A stretch of 6,338 bases of DNA from positions 1 through 6,338 of the forward strand of contig WFVK01000101.1 of assembly GCA_015491705.1 (NCBI GenBank), written 5' to 3'. The stretch comes from Nitrospirota bacterium. Its GTDB lineage: Bacteria; Nitrospirota; Thermodesulfovibrionia; UBA6902. Shown piece by piece: positions 1 to 6,338 of this stretch. The first letter of the stretch is position 1, and each line of letters starts with the position of its first letter. The notes beneath the pieces were generated by a model. It did no database searches. It was not told the origin of the DNA and saw only the letters and a list, made by a program, of their open reading frames with translations. A program made the translations under genes and the position numbers.

Positions 1-1084
1 CGGCGACGGCCCCTGTGTTCGTGCCCTTGGAGTCATTGATGAATCTCACGCCGTTGATCTCAGCCACAGGCTCAAGCCTGTGCTCGAGACCCGGAAAACT
101 TTCCAGCACCCCCCTCACCGCCTCATGTGAACATCCCGCAAGCAGGGCGCACAGGGAAGCCGCCATTGCATTCTCAAGGTTATGTGCACCCTTTATCCTT
201 ATCCCGTCAACACTTGCAAGTGGAAAATTCGGCGATGCCTCCTTATGAAGCCCGGCTCTGCGGAGATTGCACCAGACCTTTCCGTCCCGGCAGTAAACAC
301 CTTCAACCTCCCTCTGCCGGCTGAAATGGAAAATACGGGGTCCCCGGCCCCCTGCTCTCAGCCTTTCGCTTTCAAGCCGTTGCACCTCCGGGTCATCCGC
401 GTTCAGGACCAGGAAATCCTCCGGGGTCTGGTTCCCGAAAATCCGCGCCTTTGCATTAATGTAATCCTCCATGTCCCCGTACCTGTCAAGATGGTCAGGC
501 GTTATATTAAGTATAGCCGCAATCTTCGGCCTGAATGTCTCTGCGGATTCCAGTTGAAAACTGGACACCTCGGCGACAATGTAGTCAGCACCCCTGCACC
601 CTGAACCCCCAACCCTGAGCCCTGAATAAATTTCCTCTGTCAGTGCATTACCGATATTGCCGCCTGTTACCGCGCTGAAGCCCGATTCCTTCAGCATCAA
701 GCCGACAAGTGTGGTTACGGTCGACTTGCCGTTTGTCCCGGTCACCGCGATAAAAGGCCGCTGTATCACCCGCCATGCAAGCTCAAGCTCTCCGATTACG
801 GGGATGCCTTTCCCCCTTGCGCGCGACAGTGGGGTGATATCAGCGGGCACACCCGGGCTTATCACTATCATGCCGGCTTCATCGAATATCTCTTCCGCGT
901 CCCTGCCTGCAATCACCCTGACCGAAGGGTCAAGGCGTTTTATGCTGTCCTGCAGCAGGCCCTGCGGTTTGATGTCCGTGACCGTCACCCTTGCGCCCAG
1001 TGCCGAAAGGAGGTTGGCCGCACCGGTGCCGCTCCTTGCAAGCCCGACAACAAGGATATTCATATCCCTGAACGTCTCTGTCAT
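1..1084 (-). CDS. murD: MurD, UDP-MurNAc-L-Ala:D-glutamate ligase, 3' end outside window
   Basis: MurD is a cytoplasmic ATP-dependent ligase that adds D-Glu, the second stem-peptide residue. The visible part is 361 codons; roughly the last 90 of the usual ~450 residues lie past the left edge. From the ATG at 1084 the motifs are the Rossmann-like NILVVGLARSG near the N-terminus, SPGVP (76-80), P-loop TGTNGKST (115-122), GGNIGN (141-146), EVSSFQLE (172-179), ITPDHLDR (194-201), the likely carbamylated Lys212 in NAKARIF, GAHN (299-302) and NDSKGTN (350-356). SSFQLE and NDSKGTN distinguish it from MurE and MurF. I chose 1084 because it leaves about eight residues before the first beta strand, as in E. 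coli MurD. In-frame ATGs at 1162, 1111, 1102 and 1063 remain possible, and none has an ideal Shine-Dalgarno site. Residues 154-165 (SGLRVGGSGCRG) look like an insertion and coincide with a heptamer repeat. Confidence 0.95.
   Translation of the reverse strand, partial: MTETFRDMNILVVGLARSGTGAANLLSALGARVTVTDIKPQGLLQDSIKRLDPSVRVIAGRDAEEIFDEAGMIVISPGVPADITPLSRARGKGIPVIGELELAWRVIQRPFIAVTGTNGKSTVTTLVGLMLKESGFSAVTGGNIGNALTEEIYSGLRVGGSGCRGADYIVAEVSSFQLESAETFRPKIAAILNITPDHLDRYGDMEDYINAKARIFGNQTPEDFLVLNADDPEVQRLESERLRAGGRGPRIFHFSRQREVEGVYCRDGKVWCNLRRAGLHKEASPNFPLASVDGIRIKGAHNLENAMAASLCALLAGCSHEAVRGVLESFPGLEHRLEPVAEINGVRFINDSKGTNTGAVA
592..626 (-). repeat. Five-copy imperfect heptamer repeat (consensus TTCAGGG) inside murD
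   Basis: Read on the murD coding strand, five 7-nt units follow each other without gaps: TTCAGGG, CTCAGGG, TTGGGGG, TTCAGGG and TGCAGGG. Two units match the consensus exactly; the other three differ from it by one or two bases. One extra G follows the last unit. Seven is not a multiple of three, so adding or losing a unit would shift the murD frame, except in groups of three. The encoded peptide shows the matching seven-residue period, SGLRVGG then SGCRGAD. The repeat falls between NIGNALTEEIY and DYIVAEVSSFQLE, where MurD proteins as I know them have a shorter connection. It is read directly from the sequence; its origin by slippage or insertion is inferred. Confidence 0.85.
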
Positions 1085-1177
1085 GTCTGTGTGTTTTTCC
1101 ATCAGCATCATCCGTTCTGTCTCAACCTGTCGCCCGCGGACAGGCTCTCCCGCCCTGTTCATGCAGCAATCGTGCCC

Positions 1178-2260
1178 TCACCTTACCTTCAGAGTCGCAA
1201 GGCTCAGAAGGGCGAGTATTATGCCCGCTATCCAGAATCTCACTATCACCTTGGGCTCAGGCCATCCCTTCTCCTCGAAGTGATGGTGTATGGGCGCCAT
1301 CTTGAAGACCCTCCTGCCGGTAAGCTTGAAGGACGCCACCTGTATTATCACCGAGAATGTCTCCAGGACGAATATGCCGCCGACAACGGCAAGCACGATC
1401 TCCTGCTTGGTTATCACTGCAAGTGTGCCGAGCGCGCCGCCGAGGCCGAGGGAGCCGACATCCCCCATGAATATCTCGGCCGGATAACTGTTAAACCACA
1501 GGAACCCGAGGGCCGCGCCGAACATTGCGCCGCAGAACACGGTAAGCTCCCCGGTGCCGGGCAGGTACGGCACGTAAAGGTATTGTGAAAAGATCGCATG
1601 CCCTGATATATAGACGAGCGCGGCATTTGCCAGGCTCGCTATGCCCACCAGCCCTATGGCGAGGCCGTCTATACCGTCTGTCAGGTTGACTGCATTGGAA
1701 GAGCCCACGATGACAAGCACGGAAAAAGGTATATAAAACCAGCCCAGGTCTATGAACCACTGCTTGAAAAAGGGGATGCTTAACTGGGCCACGTAATTAT
1801 CACTGGGATCATTGTAGAACAGGAATCCGATCACCAGGGCGAGGATTATCTGCGCGCCGAACTTATACCATCCCCTGAGGCCCCTGGAGTTTTTCCTTGT
1901 CGCCTTCAGGTAATCGTCCACAAGCCCGATAACGCCGAACCCGGATATTGCGGCTATCATTATGAGTACAAACTTGTTGCCCAGGTCTCCCCACATGAAG
2001 ACGCTTATCACCACGGACAGTATAATAAGGATGCCGCCCATTGTGGGGGTCCCCGTCTTGTCAAGGTGTGTCCTCGGCCCGTCATCCCTTACATGCTGGG
2101 TCATGCTGAGCCTCTTGAGCTCCCTTATAATCCACGGTGACAGGGCAAAGGTTATGACCAGCGCCGTGATAACGGCAAGCGCCGTCCTGAAGGTGATGTA
2201 CCTGAAGACGTTAAACGGCGAATAAAACTCCTGCAGAGAATAAAACAGTTCATATAACAT
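1178..2260 (-). CDS. mraY: MraY, phospho-N-acetylmuramoyl-pentapeptide transferase
   Basis: MraY is an integral inner-membrane enzyme that transfers phospho-MurNAc-pentapeptide from UDP to undecaprenyl phosphate, making lipid I in the first membrane step of peptidoglycan synthesis. It is 360 aa, the usual length. Many hydrophobic segments are visible, for example about 22-45, 74-90, 97-114, 136-149, 174-190, 240-256, 286-304 and 340-358, in line with the known ten-helix fold. Catalytic motifs are complete: VDDYLK with Asp115 and Asp116, NLTDGIDGLA (192-201), FMGDVGS with Asp267, and the His triad APIHHH at 325-327. The Asp positions equal those in the E. coli enzyme. Substrate-side motifs GPRTHLDKTGTPTMGG (61-76) and RKNSRGL (122-128) are present. 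The start ATG overlaps the murF end by 11 nt and has a GGGGG run 8 nt upstream, a normal spacing. The stop TGA is in frame with downstream murD. This is an ordinary family member. Confidence 0.98.
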   Translation of the reverse strand: MLYELFYSLQEFYSPFNVFRYITFRTALAVITALVITFALSPWIIRELKRLSMTQHVRDDGPRTHLDKTGTPTMGGILIILSVVISVFMWGDLGNKFVLIMIAAISGFGVIGLVDDYLKATRKNSRGLRGWYKFGAQIILALVIGFLFYNDPSDNYVAQLSIPFFKQWFIDLGWFYIPFSVLVIVGSSNAVNLTDGIDGLAIGLVGIASLANAALVYISGHAIFSQYLYVPYLPGTGELTVFCGAMFGAALGFLWFNSYPAEIFMGDVGSLGLGGALGTLAVITKQEIVLAVVGGIFVLETFSVIIQVASFKLTGRRVFKMAPIHHHFEEKGWPEPKVIVRFWIAGIILALLSLATLKVR

Positions 2261-3632
2261 TTTTTATGCCCCCTGCGATTTTTTCCATGGACATCATGCG
2301 CGAACCCTTGATCAAAACCGTGTCTCCCGGTTTCAGGATGTCCACGACAGCTCTTTCCGCTTCACCGGCATCTTCAAATACAAAGACCTCGGGCACGCGG
2401 TCTTCCGCTCCTGCCCTTCTGATCTCCTCTGCAGCCAGACCCATCTTACTCCCGACCGCCACGAGGACATCGATGTTCATTCCGTACACCATGCGTCCCA
2501 CTGCCCTGTGCCCGTCTTCCGCATACTCATCCAGTTCGCCCATATCACCCAGTACGGCCACGGTCCTGCCTCCGCGGGCCAGCCTCCGGGTCTCTCTCAG
2601 GGCCTCCTCCATTGACGACGGGTTTGCATTGTAGGAGTCGTCTATCAGTGTAATGGCGTCTCCCTTTATCAGCTCAAATCTCATCGGGACCGGCCGGAAG
2701 GACTCAAGGCCGGTCTTTATTTCACCGATGCTCATGCCGAGTGAAAGGCATGCGGCCGCGGCGGCCAGCGAGTTGTACACATTGAAACGGCCGTGGACCT
2801 TAAGGGCCACCGGCAGGCTCCCGCTGCCGGGGGTCTCCAGTGTAAATGAGCAGCCGCCCTCCCCGACACGCACATCACCTGCCCTCACATGGGCGTCATT
2901 GTCCATGCCGAAGGTGATTATCCGGCCGCTGAAATCTTCCGCCGCCTTCATTCCTTCCATTAAACAGGCGTCATCTGCATTAACAACCGCTGCCTCAAGA
3001 CCCGGCAGAATCTCCAGTTTTGCATCACGGACCGCCTCGAGGCTGCCGAGCCTCCCTATATGCGCGGGGCCGATATTCGTGATTACACCGTAATCCGGCA
3101 CCGCTATCCCGCACAACCTCCTTATTTCCCCGCGTGCATTCATGCCCATCTCGAGCACGGCCGCCTCATCATCAGCCGCGAGCCTGAGCAGGCTAAGGGG
3201 CAGGCCGATATGATTATTGAGGTTGCCTTCATTCTTAAGCGTCCTGAATCTCTGTGAAAGAATCGAATATATCATCTCTTTTGTTGTCGTCTTGCCGCTG
3301 CTGCCCGTGACAGCCACAACAGGGATATGCCGTTTCATCCTGATGAAACCGGCAAGGTCCTGCAATGCCCTGAGGGTATCGCCTACACGGATTATCACCC
3401 TGCCCTCCGGAAGTTTGCGTGGCACTGAATCCACGACCGCGCCCGCGCCCTTCAGGAGCGCCTTTTCAACGAAGTCGTGCCCGTCGAACCTTCCGCCCCT
3501 TATGGCAAAAAACACCTCGCCTTCGGATATGGTGCGTGAATCCGTCGAGACCCCTGTGAAGGTCTCCGGCTCCCCGCAGACCAGTCTGCCGCGTGTTGCT
3601 TCAAGAATGTCCCTTACACTCAAAACCGTCAT
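2250..3632 (-). CDS. murF: MurF, UDP-MurNAc-tripeptide:D-Ala-D-Ala ligase
   Basis: MurF is a cytoplasmic ATP-dependent ligase that attaches the D-Ala-D-Ala dipeptide, completing the UDP-MurNAc-pentapeptide that MraY uses. At 460 aa it has normal family length. The N-terminal UDP-precursor domain (about 1-100) includes STDSRTI (29-35). The central ATPase domain has P-loop VTGSSGKTTTKEM (108-120), KNEGNLNNHIGLP (133-145), EMGMNARGEI (161-170) and TNIGPAHIGRLGS (185-197). The linker to the C-terminal domain has GRFNVYN (281-287), followed by DDSYNANP (331-338), LGDMGEL (361-367) and KGSRMM (442-447). These separate it from its paralogues MurD and MurE. The ATG shares an ATGA with the murE stop, and a GGAGG lies 13 nt upstream inside murE. 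Its own TGA lies 11 nt inside mraY, so murE, murF and mraY are probably translated as a coupled series. No key motif is missing. Confidence 0.97.
   Translation of the reverse strand: MTVLSVRDILEATRGRLVCGEPETFTGVSTDSRTISEGEVFFAIRGGRFDGHDFVEKALLKGAGAVVDSVPRKLPEGRVIIRVGDTLRALQDLAGFIRMKRHIPVVAVTGSSGKTTTKEMIYSILSQRFRTLKNEGNLNNHIGLPLSLLRLAADDEAAVLEMGMNARGEIRRLCGIAVPDYGVITNIGPAHIGRLGSLEAVRDAKLEILPGLEAAVVNADDACLMEGMKAAEDFSGRIITFGMDNDAHVRAGDVRVGEGGCSFTLETPGSGSLPVALKVHGRFNVYNSLAAAAACLSLGMSIGEIKTGLESFRPVPMRFELIKGDAITLIDDSYNANPSSMEEALRETRRLARGGRTVAVLGDMGELDEYAEDGHRAVGRMVYGMNIDVLVAVGSKMGLAAEEIRRAGAEDRVPEVFVFEDAGEAERAVVDILKPGDTVLIKGSRMMSMEKIAGGIKNVI
2269..2273 (-). promoter_or_regulatory. G-rich Shine-Dalgarno-like run for mraY
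   Basis: A GGGGG run, preceded by A, sits 8 nt before the mraY ATG inside the 3' end of murF. It can pair with the anti-Shine-Dalgarno sequence using a G-U pair. Its position supports the ATG at 2260 as the mraY start, which also gives the normal family length. Confidence 0.5.
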
Positions 3633-5215
3633 TTTGATGAACCGGCCTCCGGCAGCTTTTTTATCGCCTCTCTCAATACCTCTTTATCACTGAAGTGGTA
3701 CCTTACACCGTCAATCTCCTGGTAGTCCTCGTGGCCCTTGCCTGCAACAAGCACTGTATCCCCCTCTTTTGCAGCAGACACCGCCTCCATGATGGCATCT
3801 TCCCTGTCGGGCCGCACCGTGTAGTTGTCTCCCTTGATTCCTTTGACAATATCCCTGATGATATCAAGGGGGTCTTCTGACCGGGGATTGTCTGAAGTTA
3901 TGACTGCGAGGTCGCTCAGCGCGGATGCAACGGCGCCCATCAGGGGCCTCTTTGCCCTGTCCCTGTCACCGCCGCATCCAAAGACGGTTATAAGCCTGCC
4001 GCGGGTGACGGCCCTGGCCTCCTGCAGGACATTTCTCAGTGCATCTTCGGTATGCGCATAATCAACTATACACAGAAAGCCCCGGCCCGTGTCAATATTT
4101 TCAAAACGTCCTTCAACGGGTTCCGCTTCCTGTATCCCCTTCTGTATGGCCTCATCACCGAGGCCCAGCGCATACGCAATACCGGCGGACATCAGGATGT
4201 TACAGACATTAAACCTGCCCATGAGCCCTGAACTCACACTGAACCGGCTGCGGGGTGTCTGTATATCAAATGTGAGGCCGAAGGTTCCGGTGCCGGGCGT
4301 CTCCGGCCTGTGAGCTCCGGCCGGTATGCCGTATCCCTTTATGTTTTCTGCTCTTATCATTGCTCTGCTGTCCTGAAGGCCGCACGTTATCACATTGCAC
4401 CGGAGTTTCTCTGCAAGGCCCCTGACCAGAGGGTCGTCATAATTAAGCACGGCGGAGCCTTTTTCCCTGAGATGGCTGAAAAGGCCTGCCTTGGCCCTGA
4501 AATACTCCTCCATGCTGCCGTGAAAATCAAGATGGTCCTGGGAAAAATTGGTGAATGCCGCAACATCAAAGGTACATCCGTCCACCCTCCTGAGCGCAAG
4601 CGCATGGGAGGATACCTCAAGAACCGCATATTCCATTTTACTGTTTACCATCTCGCTTAAGTATCTCTGCAGATCCAGGGACTCGGGGGTCGTGCGGGAT
4701 GCAGCCCTGATCCTCTCACCGGTTATGTAACGTACGGACCCCGTGAGGCCGGCCCTCCTGCCTCCGGCATTAATGATGTTTTTTGTAATACAGCATGTTG
4801 TGGTCTTTCCGTTCGTCCCCGTTATGCCGATGAGGGACAAACGTTCAGAAGGATGTCCGTAAAAGGCGGCGGAAATGAGGGCCAGGGCTTCCCTGCTGTC
4901 GGAGACCTCGATATATGCGGTACTCTTGCGTGCGGTGGTATCCGGTGCATCTGTTGTCTCCACTGCACGCTCTCCGACCACAGCAGCAGCCCCCCTGCTT
5001 AATGCATCCTTTATATAATCATGGCCGTCACTGGTAAAACCCCTGACGGCCACAAAGAGAAAATCTTCGCCGACCAGTCTCGAATCATAGGCGATCCCCT
5101 TTATTTCCCTGCTTAAAGGTCCTGTTATCCTTTTCGTCCTTATACATTTTAAAAGTTCTGATACTGTCATCTGCCCCGCCGGGAAGTGCCCCGTGCAGAT
5201 GCTGCGGGGATACAT
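3629..5215 (-). CDS. murE: MurE, UDP-MurNAc-L-Ala-D-Glu:meso-diaminopimelate ligase
   Basis: This cytoplasmic ATP-dependent ligase adds the third stem-peptide residue in peptidoglycan precursor synthesis. The longest reading is 528 aa. Visible motifs are the ATP P-loop ITGTNGKTTT (131-140), TTPES (175-179), EVSSHAL (200-206), NFSQDHLDFHG (223-233), the likely carbamylated Lys242 in AKAGLF, GRFNV (333-337), DYAHTED (385-391) and FGCGGDRDR (412-420). DNPRSEDP (443-450) contains the DNPR signature of meso-DAP-adding enzymes, as opposed to Lys-adding ones. The start is uncertain. The ATG at 5215 has AGGAG upstream but 13 nt away, and gives 15 residues unlike family N-termini. The ATG at 5170 gives MTVSELLK, which looks like a normal MurE start and has a G-rich GGCGGGG just upstream; it yields 513 aa, nearer the usual ~490-500. 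I give the longer form because of the better Shine-Dalgarno core. The stop codon overlaps the murF start as ATGA, which implies translational coupling. Confidence 0.96.
   Translation of the reverse strand: MYPRSICTGHFPAGQMTVSELLKCIRTKRITGPLSREIKGIAYDSRLVGEDFLFVAVRGFTSDGHDYIKDALSRGAAAVVGERAVETTDAPDTTARKSTAYIEVSDSREALALISAAFYGHPSERLSLIGITGTNGKTTTCCITKNIINAGGRRAGLTGSVRYITGERIRAASRTTPESLDLQRYLSEMVNSKMEYAVLEVSSHALALRRVDGCTFDVAAFTNFSQDHLDFHGSMEEYFRAKAGLFSHLREKGSAVLNYDDPLVRGLAEKLRCNVITCGLQDSRAMIRAENIKGYGIPAGAHRPETPGTGTFGLTFDIQTPRSRFSVSSGLMGRFNVCNILMSAGIAYALGLGDEAIQKGIQEAEPVEGRFENIDTGRGFLCIVDYAHTEDALRNVLQEARAVTRGRLITVFGCGGDRDRAKRPLMGAVASALSDLAVITSDNPRSEDPLDIIRDIVKGIKGDNYTVRPDREDAIMEAVSAAKEGDTVLVAGKGHEDYQEIDGVRYHFSDKEVLREAIKKLPEAGSSK
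3646..3650 (-). promoter_or_regulatory. Shine-Dalgarno core GGAGG for murF
   Basis: GGAGG lies within the last codons of murE, 13 nt before the murF ATG. The spacing is long, but the ATGA overlap of murE stop and murF start suggests that ribosomes ending on murE re-initiate locally, which relaxes the need for ideal spacing. Confidence 0.55.
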
Positions 5216-5228
5216 CCCGTTAAAAAAT

Positions 5229-5233
5229 CTCCT
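5229..5233 (-). promoter_or_regulatory. Shine-Dalgarno core AGGAG for murE
   Basis: AGGAG follows the ftsI TAG stop directly and is the strongest ribosome-binding core in the gap. It lies 13 nt before the ATG at 5215, longer than the usual 5-9 nt, and 58 nt before the alternative ATG at 5170, too far to serve it. It is the main argument for the longer murE reading. The competing start has only the G-rich GGCGGGG a few bases upstream. Confidence 0.55.
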
Positions 5234-6338
5234 CTAACGCGGCGTACCGGCAAGAACAATCTGATTCTCCTTCCTTTCCATAGGCACATCAAGATATGCA
5301 AATGTATGCTCCACGATGTTTTTGAACACAGGGGCCGCAACCACCCCGCCGTATACTGATCCCTTCGGCTCATATATAACAACCACAAGCGCTATCCTCG
5401 GATCATCCGCAGGCACAAAGCCTACGAATGAGCTTACGTACTTTTTTCTCGAATAACGGCCTGTCGCGGGATCGAATATCTGGGCCGTGCCTGTCTTGCC
5501 GGCCACGAGGTTCCCCTTGATATACGCCAGTGTCGCGGTGCCGCCTTCTTCCACGACGGTCTTCAGGATATCCCTGACAACCGCGGCTGTCTCCCCGGAT
5601 ATGACCCGCCTCCTGACCGTGGGCGATACAGTTTTAACAGGCCGGCCAGCCGGTGAGATTATGTCGGATACAACGTAGGGCTTCATCAGCATACCGCCGT
5701 TGGCAATGGCCGCATATGCAGACAGGAGCTGCAGGGGCGTCACGCCTATCTCCTGGCCGATCGACAGGGCCGCAAGCGATGTGCCGGACCAGTCTTCGGT
5801 CTTCCTGAGAATGCCCCTCACCTCGCCGGGGAGGTCTATGCCTGTCTTTTTCCCGAACCCGAACTTTCTTATATAGTTATAGTATCTCTCTTTCCCGAGT
5901 TTAAGGCCTATCTGCACCGCGCCGACATTGGATGACTTCTGTATAACTTCCGGGAAGGTGATTATGCCGTGTTTATGGACATCGCGGATGCGTTTGCCGC
6001 CCACGACGATATATCCCCGGGATACGTCAAACTCGTCATCCAGGCTCACAATCCCCTCTTCAAGCGCGGCGGCAGCCAGCACGGCCTTCATGGTCGAGCC
6101 CGGCTCATAGAGGTCGGTGATCGCCCTGTTGCGCCTCTGGTAGGGGCGGGATTTGCCCGGAAAGTTGGGGTCATAAGTGGGCATGTCGGCCATCGCGAGG
6201 ATCTCCCCTGTGACGGGATTCATCATTATCGCCACGCCGGCCTTTGCCTTCCATTTTTTCACCGCTGCCGACAGTTCCTTTTCAACAATATACTGGAGCC
6301 TCTCGTCAATGGTCAAAAGGAGATTATTGCCGGAGACG
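5234..6338 (-). CDS. ftsI: FtsI / class B penicillin-binding protein (peptidoglycan D,D-transpeptidase), 5' end outside window
   Basis: This enzyme crosslinks stem peptides of septal peptidoglycan on the outer face of the cytoplasmic membrane and is the target of beta-lactams. The visible 367 residues are the transpeptidase domain. They hold the active-site SxxK as S-T-M-K in GSTMK (Ser codon 6097-6095, visible residues 81-84), SxN as SSN (135-137) and KTG in AGKTGTAQ (281-283). Family motifs such as LTIDERLQ, DLPGE and YGGVVAAPVF are also present. The N-terminal anchor and dimerisation domain lie beyond the right edge. The frame stays open to the edge (it reads VSGNNLL before LTIDE), so the TTG at 6316 is an internal Leu codon and not the start. 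The protein ends soon after the catalytic domain, with no PASTA repeats visible. The stop is TAG, followed 18 nt later by the first murE ATG. Catalytic motifs are complete, so the enzyme should be active. The symbol follows dcw context; other class B names (PBP2, PBP3) would fit the same sequence. Confidence 0.95.
   Translation of the reverse strand, partial: VSGNNLLLTIDERLQYIVEKELSAAVKKWKAKAGVAIMMNPVTGEILAMADMPTYDPNFPGKSRPYQRRNRAITDLYEPGSTMKAVLAAAALEEGIVSLDDEFDVSRGYIVVGGKRIRDVHKHGIITFPEVIQKSSNVGAVQIGLKLGKERYYNYIRKFGFGKKTGIDLPGEVRGILRKTEDWSGTSLAALSIGQEIGVTPLQLLSAYAAIANGGMLMKPYVVSDIISPAGRPVKTVSPTVRRRVISGETAAVVRDILKTVVEEGGTATLAYIKGNLVAGKTGTAQIFDPATGRYSRKKYVSSFVGFVPADDPRIALVVVIYEPKGSVYGGVVAAPVFKNIVEHTFAYLDVPMERKENQIVLAGTPR

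Noticed and set aside
549..565. Perfect 7-bp hairpin with a 3-nt loop in murD
   Set aside because: It encodes the conserved VSSFQLES segment, so the symmetry is best explained by protein constraint. It is close to the G-rich repeat, but I see no functional link.
182..604. A 140-codon open frame on the plus strand opposite murD
   Set aside because: It is antisense to continuous MurD coding sequence, with no recognisable domain and no convincing ribosome-binding site.
657..1283. A 208-codon open frame on the plus strand, antisense to murD and the end of mraY
   Set aside because: It lies opposite clear murD motifs, its translation resembles no family and is rich in Ser, Pro and Thr, and it is a typical shadow of a codon-biased gene on the other strand.
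3831..3870. Inverted repeat CCCTTGAT ... ATCAAGGG with a 24-nt loop
   Set aside because: It lies inside murE coding sequence, where repeated Asp/Ile/Lys/Gly codons readily produce such arms, and there is no T-tract or gene end nearby.
2820..4303. Shared ETPGSG (murF, 2837-2820) and ETPGTG (murE, 4303-4286) with similar DNA
   Set aside because: Mur ligases commonly have a TP-G loop in this part of the central domain. The resemblance is short and fits paralogy or chance, not recent duplication or gene conversion.
1178..5215. Possible new system hidden among the Mur genes
   Set aside because: Every gene matches a named peptidoglycan family with full motifs and normal length in canonical dcw order, and there is no spare intergenic space for another gene.
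5234..6316. Reading ftsI as a short gene starting at the TTG at 6316
   Set aside because: The frame is open to the window edge and the residues before it (GNNLLLTID) match the family, so the TTG is an internal Leu codon and the gene is truncated only by the window.

Overview
The window is a stretch of a bacterial division and cell wall (dcw) cluster. All genes lie on the minus strand, so transcription runs from high to low coordinates. In that order it holds the 3' part of ftsI (class B penicillin-binding protein), complete murE, complete murF, complete mraY and the first ~360 codons of murD, which runs off the left edge. This is the classical dcw order. No frame is broken, and I see no mobile element, CRISPR array, RNA gene, promoter or terminator.

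Organism: a diderm-type bacterium making meso-diaminopimelate peptidoglycan, because MurE carries the DNPR signature. The genes are moderately GC-rich but use AGG (Arg) and ATA (Ile) freely. This codon use, together with the look of MraY and MurD, suggests Nitrospirota or a neighbouring deep lineage such as Desulfobacterota. That assignment is an impression, not a proof.

Layout: ftsI (right edge to 5234), then murE 5215-3629, murF 3632-2250, mraY 2260-1178 and murD from about 1084 to the left edge. The genes are packed: ftsI/murE are 18 nt apart at the first murE ATG, murE/murF share an ATGA, murF/mraY overlap by 11 nt, and mraY/murD are separated by at most 93 nt. No stretch over 300 nt lacks a gene. 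The operon promoter and the genes expected before ftsI (mraZ, rsmH, ftsL) and after murD (ftsW, murG, murC) would lie outside the window.

Function: MurD, MurE and MurF are paralogous ATP-dependent ligases that add D-Glu, meso-DAP and D-Ala-D-Ala to UDP-MurNAc-L-Ala. MraY moves the finished pentapeptide precursor onto undecaprenyl phosphate to form lipid I. FtsI crosslinks the glycan strands at the septum.

I found no new biological system here. The points worth a second look are a five-copy heptamer repeat (also a G-quadruplex motif) inside murD that accounts for an apparent 12-residue insertion, two gene junctions where the upstream stop codon is the only break in a frame continuing into the next gene, and unusually long Shine-Dalgarno spacings.
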